The translations under genes and the position numbers were made by a program. Below, in pieces: positions 7,738 through 11,820 of a stretch of DNA of 11,820 nt (the stretch's first letter is position 1; the number at the start of each line of letters is the position of its first letter). Under the pieces are notes generated by a model. It was not told where the DNA came from and made no database searches. It was given only the letters and a program-made list of their open reading frames with translations. This DNA comes from Methylococcaceae bacterium. GTDB taxonomy: Bacteria; Pseudomonadota; Gammaproteobacteria; Methylococcales; Methylococcaceae. The stretch lies in NCBI GenBank assembly GCA_012026715.1, contig VEPB01000548.1, positions 1 to 11,820 on the forward strand. Direction: 5' to 3'.

Positions 7738-7770
7738 TTTTGTGACAGTTATGTTACCGTTTTATGACAG
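7738..7770 (-). promoter_or_regulatory. Pho box: three tandem 11-base PhoB repeats
   Basis: Read on the minus strand, three contiguous 11-base units occur: CTGTCATAAAA (7770-7760), CGGTAACATAA (7759-7749) and CTGTCACAAAA (7748-7738). Units 1 and 3 match the E. coli-type PhoB half-site CTGTCAT/C followed by an A/T-rich tail, and unit 2 is degenerate. PhoB dimers bind such direct repeats and replace the -35 element. A possible -10 (TAAATC) lies 12 bases after the last unit. The box points toward the porin gene, whose start is 66 bases further on, and so predicts induction by phosphate starvation. Confidence 0.85.
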
Positions 7771-7820
7771 AACCACGATGTCATGAATTCTTTATCGTTT
7801 GTCGCCTGGAGGCGTCCCCT

Positions 7821-8369
7821 TTAACTGCCAACCGGAACGGAATTCCCGGCCAGCAGCGGCCCGATGACCTTGAGCACCTCATCCCGCTTGAACAGGCCAT
7901 ATTCCATGTGGATCAGCTTGCCGTCCCGGTCGAATACTGCCGACAGCGGCAACACGTCGGTGTTGTTGCCGAGCCGGGCCGACCATTCGTTGGCCCCGGG
8001 TTCGCCGTTAAGGATGGGATAGTTGACGGGGAATTGATCGAGAAATGCCTTGGCGGCGTCCTGGCTATCGCCGGTGATGAGCCCCACGAACTGCACGCCT
8101 TGCGCACCCAGTTCGTTTTGCAGCGCGACGAATCCCGGCATCTCGGCCACGCAGGGAGGGCACCAGGAGGCCCAGAAGTTGACGATGAGCACCTTGCCGC
8201 GCCATTCGTTGAGGCGGTGCAAGCGCCCCTCCAGATCGAAAAAGCTGAAGTTCATCTCGAGGGGTGAGCCGCTCGCCGCGGCAGGAGCACGCTGAAGGCT
8301 GTGCTGGGTATAGACTCCGCCGACCAGGGCCAGCAGCGCCATGCCATAAAGGACGACCCGAAACCTCAT
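7821..8369 (-). CDS. TlpA/ResA-like membrane-anchored periplasmic thioredoxin
   Basis: The 182-residue protein has an N-terminal hydrophobic segment (about residues 5-20) that is probably an uncleaved anchor, then a thioredoxin-like domain with the active site WASWCPPC (Cys70, Cys73) and a cis-proline segment VLPLSAVFDRDGKL. The CPPC motif and the LNEWRGKVLIVNFWASWCPPC layout match the TlpA/ResA/DsbE group, which reduces disulfides in the periplasm, for example during cytochrome c or copper-site assembly. The ATG overlaps the dsbD stop as ATGA, so translation is coupled and DsbD is the likely electron donor. The exact substrate cannot be read from the sequence. There is no strong terminator after the stop. 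Confidence 0.9.
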   Translation of the reverse strand: MRFRVVLYGMALLALVGGVYTQHSLQRAPAAASGSPLEMNFSFFDLEGRLHRLNEWRGKVLIVNFWASWCPPCVAEMPGFVALQNELGAQGVQFVGLITGDSQDAAKAFLDQFPVNYPILNGEPGANEWSARLGNNTDVLPLSAVFDRDGKLIHMEYGLFKRDEVLKVIGPLLAGNSVPVGS

Positions 8370-10594
8370 GCCATCACCCGCTGCAACAGTTTCAGGAACT
8401 CGTCGGCGGCCATGTATCCCACCAGCCGCTTGTCCTTCCGTTCCCGGCCATCCGGACCAAAGAACAGCGTGGCGGGTGGACCGATCAGGTTGAAGCGCTG
8501 CAACAGCTCCTTTTCGCGCTCGTCGGTGCCGGTCACATCCACCTGGATCAGCGCCACCCGGGCCAGGGCGGATTTCACCCGCGGGTCGCCGAAGGTATAG
8601 CGCTCCATTTCCTTGCAGGAGGTGCACCAATCGGCGTAGTAGTCCACCAGGGCCCACTTGCCTTGCGCCTGGGCCGATCTCAGTTCACGCTCCAGTTCGG
8701 CGGTACTGCGTACCCGCACGAAGGCGTTGGCTTCGGTCGGTGCCGCCGCCACCGCGCCCTGCAGACCGCGCAGGGGCTGCAACGGGTCCGAGCCGTTGTT
8801 CGCCACGCCGATCAGCAATAGCACGCCGTAGGTCAGCATCACCAGCCCAACGCCTTTCCACAGCTTGCGCCAGCCGGAACAATGCGCCGGCAAGGGTTCG
8901 AGCGCGCCCAGATAGACCGCCGGCACCATCAGCAGACAGGCCCACAGGAACAGGGCGAAAGCCGGTGGCACGATGCGTTCCAGCAGCGAGACCGCCACCG
9001 CCAGCATGCCGCCCCCAAACACGCCCTTGACCGCGTTCATCCAGACTCCGGCCTTGGGCAGCAGCTTGCCCGCCGAAGTGCCGATGATCATCAGCGGCAC
9101 CCCCATGCCCAGCCCCATGGCGAACAGCGCAAGGCCTCCCAGCACCCAGTCGCCGGTCTGGCCGATGTAAATCAGAGCCCCCGCCAGCGGAGCCGCCATG
9201 CAGGGGCCGACGATGATGGCGGACAGCGATCCCATCACTGCCACGCCCAACAAGGTGCCGCTGCGCTGGCGGTGGCTTATCGCCGCTACCCGTTCCTGAA
9301 TGAAAGCCGGCATCTGCAGGGTGTAGAAATCGAACATGGACAGCGACAGGATCACGAACAGCAGGGCGAAGCTGCCGATGATCCAGGGATTCTGGAAGGC
9401 CGCCTGAAGGTTGCTGCCGAACAGTCCCGCCATGACTCCGAACAGAGCGTAGGTGAACGCGGCAGCCAATACGTAGACCAGCGACAGCACGAAGGCCTTG
9501 CGGGTGGTGATGTCGTGGCCGTGGCCGGCGACGATGCCGGACAGGATGGGGATCATCGGAAACAGGCAGGGACTGAAGGCCATCAACAGGCCAAAGCCCA
9601 GGAACGTCAGGCTGACCAGCCAGATCGACTGGTTCTTTAGGGAATCCGCGATTCGGTCCTGCTCGGCGTCGGAGGAGGCCATGGCAGCGGCGCCGGACGC
9701 TGTGCCGGATGCCGCCGGAACCTCCAGCGCAACAGTCTGTTCCATGGGCGGATAGCAGACACCCTGTTCGGCGCATCCCTGGAACTTTGTCTGGAGGGCC
9801 ACCGTCAACGGTCCGGCGTCCTTGCGCTTCAGGGGCAGGTCGATGTCCACCTGGCGGTAAAAGACCTGGCGCGGCCCCTCCTCTTCCTGCTTGACCTCCC
9901 CTGTGGGAATGACCGGCTCGCCCAAGGCCGCCGAACCCGGCTCAGGCAGAGCAAACTTGAACCGGTCGCGGTACAGGTAATAGCCGTCGGCAATCTGCCA
10001 GCTCGCCCTGAGGGTGTTGCCGTCCTTCACGGTGCCGATGAAATGGAACGCCTGCTCCGGCGGCAGAAGATCGTCTTTCGCGCCGGCCGGCTTGGCACCC
10101 AGCAGCCGCTCCAAACCTGCCTTGGCCGGGGCCGCGGGCCCAGGCAACTTGATCGACAACGCCTGCTTGTAAGGGGGAAAACAGATCCCGGCGTCGGCGC
10201 AGCCCTGCACCGTCACATCCAGCAGCAGCGTCGCGGCGGCAGGATTGTCGCGCCGGAGCGGCACATCCACCTGGATGTGGCCGCGATAAATCTCCATCTC
10301 GCCGAAAAATTCGTCGTGCTTGCGCTCGCCAGCGGGAAACTTCGCCTCGCCCAGGGCGACACCGTCGGTGCGGGAGGCGAACCTGAATTTGCTGCGGTAG
10401 AGGTAGTAGCCGTCGGCGATATGCCAGGCGAGTCCCAGTTGGCCCTGGTCGTCGATGCCGGCGGACAGCCGGAACGCCTGATCCGGCGTCAGCAGTTGGT
10501 CGGGCTGGATCGCCGGTGCGCTGGTCGCTGCCAGAACCAGCAAGCTCAGGAGGAGTGGGAGGACGTTTCGGGTTCTACACATTGAGCGATCCAT
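8366..10594 (-). CDS. dsbD: Thiol:disulfide interchange protein DsbD with duplicated N-terminal domain
   Basis: DsbD carries electrons from cytosolic thioredoxin across the inner membrane to periplasmic thiol proteins. This 742-residue version has a signal peptide (about residues 1-28), two tandem DsbD-alpha domains (about 31-152 and 174-292), the multi-span beta domain (about 325-595) with its redox cysteines Cys343 (SPCLFP) and Cys465 (GPCMAAP), and a thioredoxin-like gamma domain with Cys657-Thr-Ser-Cys660. Each alpha copy has the IADGYYLYR motif and a cysteine pair (132/138 and 274/280). E. coli DsbD is about 565 residues with one alpha domain. The start at 10594 overlaps cutA by 49 bases; the in-frame ATG at 10582 is an alternative, and neither has a good ribosome binding site. 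Confidence 0.95.
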   Translation of the reverse strand: MDRSMCRTRNVLPLLLSLLVLAATSAPAIQPDQLLTPDQAFRLSAGIDDQGQLGLAWHIADGYYLYRSKFRFASRTDGVALGEAKFPAGERKHDEFFGEMEIYRGHIQVDVPLRRDNPAAATLLLDVTVQGCADAGICFPPYKQALSIKLPGPAAPAKAGLERLLGAKPAGAKDDLLPPEQAFHFIGTVKDGNTLRASWQIADGYYLYRDRFKFALPEPGSAALGEPVIPTGEVKQEEEGPRQVFYRQVDIDLPLKRKDAGPLTVALQTKFQGCAEQGVCYPPMEQTVALEVPAASGTASGAAAMASSDAEQDRIADSLKNQSIWLVSLTFLGFGLLMAFSPCLFPMIPILSGIVAGHGHDITTRKAFVLSLVYVLAAAFTYALFGVMAGLFGSNLQAAFQNPWIIGSFALLFVILSLSMFDFYTLQMPAFIQERVAAISHRQRSGTLLGVAVMGSLSAIIVGPCMAAPLAGALIYIGQTGDWVLGGLALFAMGLGMGVPLMIIGTSAGKLLPKAGVWMNAVKGVFGGGMLAVAVSLLERIVPPAFALFLWACLLMVPAVYLGALEPLPAHCSGWRKLWKGVGLVMLTYGVLLLIGVANNGSDPLQPLRGLQGAVAAAPTEANAFVRVRSTAELERELRSAQAQGKWALVDYYADWCTSCKEMERYTFGDPRVKSALARVALIQVDVTGTDEREKELLQRFNLIGPPATLFFGPDGRERKDKRLVGYMAADEFLKLLQRVMA

Positions 10595-10890
10595 TGTAAA
10601 TACGGCGGGAGGCCATGCCCGATGGGGACCATGACGATTTCCGGAAGTTCATAAGGGTGGTGCTGGCGGATCGCCCGTTCCACTTCGCCATAGCGGTGCG
10701 TGGCTGTCTTGGCCATCAACAACACTTCGCTGGCGGTCTCGACCGCGCCTTGCCAGCGGTAGCACGAGGTGATGCCGGGCAACAGGTTGACGCATGCCGC
10801 AAGGCGTTGTTCCACCAGCAGGTGGGCCAGCCGATTGGCGGTTTCGGCTTCCGGGCAGGTAGAAAACACTAGACAGTAGGGGGAGCTCAT
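10546..10890 (-). CDS. cutA: Divalent-cation tolerance protein CutA
   Basis: The 114-residue product matches CutA1, a small trimeric ferredoxin-like protein linked to copper and other divalent-metal tolerance in E. coli. Family motifs are visible in order: CPEAETANRLAHLLVEQRLAACVNLLPG, the YRWQG strand at about residues 44-48, EVLLMAKT, then HPYELPEIVMVPI and the YLQWI terminal segment. The last residues (about 106-114) are an unremarkable tail that overlaps the start of dsbD. A partial ribosome binding site (AAGGCGG) lies upstream. The cutA-dsbD order is conserved with E. coli and suggests one operon with the tlpA-like gene. The exact biochemical role of CutA remains uncertain in general. 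Confidence 0.94.
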   Translation of the reverse strand: MSSPYCLVFSTCPEAETANRLAHLLVEQRLAACVNLLPGITSCYRWQGAVETASEVLLMAKTATHRYGEVERAIRQHHPYELPEIVMVPIGHGLPPYLQWIAQCVEPETSSHSS

Positions 10891-10937
10891 GGCACAAACC
10901 GCCTTAATACACCGATTTTATACGGAGCGAGGACTCG
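10891..10937. promoter_or_regulatory. Divergent cutA/fxsA intergenic region
   Basis: Only 47 bases separate the two divergent start codons, so both promoters should lie in or near this gap. It is AT-richer than its surroundings (TTAATACACCGATTTTATAC). TTATAC around 10917-10922 could be a -10 for fxsA, but I see no matching -35. Two ribosome-binding candidates for fxsA are GGAG at 10924-10927 and GAGGA at 10929-10933. Confidence 0.35.
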
Positions 10938-11372
10938 ATGAACATAGCCCAAGCCGCCCTGGTCGCCCTGCTGATGCTGCCGATTCTGGAAATCTATCTG
11001 CTGATCCAGATCGGCGGCGCCATCGGGCTGATCCCCACCGTAGTCCTGCTGATCGCGGCTGCCTCGGTCGGCACCTATTTGCTGCAGACCCAGGGCTGGT
11101 CCACCTGGATGCGGGTCCAGGCCAGCCTCGCCCGAGGCGAATTGCCGGCCGCCGAAATGGTCGACGGCGCGGTCATCGTGGCCGGCGGTGCCCTGTTGCT
11201 GCTGCCGGGATTTCTGTCTGACATTGCCGGGCTGCTGTGCCTGTTGCCACCCACCCGAAAAATCATCGCCGCCTACCTGTTGCGCAACCGCTTCGGAGTT
11301 CCCGGTGGCCCGCCGCCGTCCCAGGCCGGCGGGCCCACCACGATCGAAGGGGAATATCGGCGAGAGGAATAA
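10938..11372 (+). CDS. fxsA: FxsA family inner-membrane protein
   Basis: The 144-residue protein has hydrophobic segments at about residues 5-22, 27-47 and 75-97, with the family-typical order PILEIYLLIQIGGAIGLIPT, then WSTWMRVQASLARGELPAAEMVDGA and LPGFLSDIAGLLCLLPPTR. The C-terminus is polar and Gly/Pro-rich. In E. coli FxsA (about 158 residues) overexpression relieves the exclusion of phage T7 by the F plasmid PifA protein; its normal role is unclear. A GAGGA ribosome binding site stands 4 bases before the ATG. It is divergent from cutA. In E. coli fxsA also lies near cutA/dsbD, with aspA and dcuA between and groSL beyond; those neighbours are absent here. Confidence 0.93.
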   Translation: MNIAQAALVALLMLPILEIYLLIQIGGAIGLIPTVVLLIAAASVGTYLLQTQGWSTWMRVQASLARGELPAAEMVDGAVIVAGGALLLLPGFLSDIAGLLCLLPPTRKIIAAYLLRNRFGVPGGPPPSQAGGPTTIEGEYRREE

Positions 11373-11445
11373 TCTGGCGTCCCCTCTGTCGCTGGCGGAA
11401 TTTTCCAAGCCCATCCGCCGCGCGCACGGAGTTCGTTTCATCGCA

Positions 11446-11820
11446 TTATCCCTGGCGCTCCGCCAAGGGAGCGGTTGGCCGATCCGAGCCATGACAGGTA
11501 TCGCCGCCATCCGCCGCACGGATGATATCGCGCAAGCTGTGGCCTGCCATCGGATCGACGGAGTCGGCGGCGATCCGGGAAAGCAGTGGTTTCAAGATCG
11601 GGTCCTGTTCGATCAAGGCGAACTCGGGACTTTCTCCATCCGTCCTCAGAACGCTGATGATGCTTGCCAGGGGAATGCAGTCGGTATCGCGCGCCAACAC
11701 GTAAGCATCGGTTTCATGGTCCAAGACGCGCAATAAGCCGCCCTTGGTCAACGCGATCAACAGGTCCTCGACCACTTCCCACGCCATGCCGGCCGCATCG
11801 GCCAGACGCTGTAAGGTCCA
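11446..11820 (-). CDS. C-terminal part of a winged-helix protein, possibly YihY/BrkB family (partial)
   Basis: The minus-strand frame is open from the right edge to TAA at 11446-11448 and gives 124 C-terminal residues; the start lies beyond the window. The visible part begins with a helix-turn-helix-like stretch (LQRLADAAGMAWEVVEDLL followed by KGGLLRVL), then a strand-like AYVLARDTDCIPLASII. This resembles the winged-helix tail that follows the six-span membrane domain in many YihY/BrkB-family (formerly called ribonuclease BN-like) proteins. No membrane segment is visible, so the family call rests on this tail alone, and a transcription regulator is possible. The last 30 or so residues look low in conservation. 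The gene converges on fxsA with a 73-base gap. Confidence 0.5.
   Translation of the reverse strand, partial: WTLQRLADAAGMAWEVVEDLLIALTKGGLLRVLDHETDAYVLARDTDCIPLASIISVLRTDGESPEFALIEQDPILKPLLSRIAADSVDPMAGHSLRDIIRAADGGDTCHGSDRPTAPLAERQG

Noticed and set aside
7803..7814. Small inverted repeat (CGCC/GGCG) just after the tlpA-like stop
   Set aside because: The stem is only 4 bp with no T run on the minus strand, which is too weak to call a terminator.
8882..9640. A 252-codon plus-strand open frame opposite dsbD
   Set aside because: It is a low-complexity His/Gln/Arg-rich translation antisense to the conserved DsbD membrane domain, with no ribosome binding site or domain.
11394..11419. Inverted repeat GGCGGA/TCCGCC between fxsA and the converging edge gene
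   Set aside because: A 6-bp stem with a 14-base loop and no T run could be chance in GC-rich DNA. The position is right for a bidirectional terminator, but the evidence is too thin.

Overview
The window looks like chromosomal core sequence from a high-GC gammaproteobacterium. The evidence is the gene families (MreD, PBP2, RodA, MltB, DsbD, CutA, FxsA), the dense head-to-tail packing with 4-8 base start/stop overlaps, and the cutA-dsbD order with fxsA beside it, which also occurs at the E. coli dsbD-cutA-dcuA-aspA-fxsA-groSL locus. A methanotroph or methylotroph (Methylococcales-like) is plausible from the flavour of the proteins but cannot be proved here. I see no mobile element, CRISPR array, tRNA or rRNA.

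Region 1 (1-4681, plus strand) is the elongasome operon: the 3' end of mreC, then mreD, mrdA (PBP2), rodA and mltB. The products build the lateral cell wall: MreC and MreD are scaffold proteins, RodA polymerises glycan, PBP2 crosslinks it, and MltB cleaves glycan so that new strands can be inserted. A hairpin at 4755-4784 probably closes the operon.

Region 2 (4801-7770, minus strand) is a phosphate-acquisition unit. An OprO/OprP-type porin gene is preceded by three contiguous 11-base PhoB-type repeats (7738-7770). A pstS-like binding-protein gene follows 83 bases later and has no Pho box of its own. The pair would carry phosphate across the outer membrane and bind it in the periplasm. No pstCAB, phoU or phoBR lies in the window, so the inner-membrane permease must be elsewhere. 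A perfect 19-base inverted repeat lies between the Pho repeats and the porin start.

Region 3 (7821-10890, minus strand) is a periplasmic thiol-redox and metal-tolerance operon in transcription order cutA, dsbD, tlpA-like. cutA and dsbD overlap by up to 49 bases, and dsbD and tlpA overlap by 4. The DsbD is unusually long because its N-terminal periplasmic domain is present twice, each copy with its cysteine pair. DsbD would pass cytosolic electrons to the TlpA-like thioredoxin among other partners.

Region 4 (10938-11820) holds fxsA on the plus strand, divergent from cutA, and, converging on it, the 3' end of a minus-strand gene resembling the C-terminal winged-helix tail of YihY/BrkB-family proteins.

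I found no convincing wholly new system. The points most worth a second look are the triple Pho box with its adjacent palindrome, the tandem duplication in DsbD, and the porin's duplicated N-terminal helical motif and two loop cysteine pairs.
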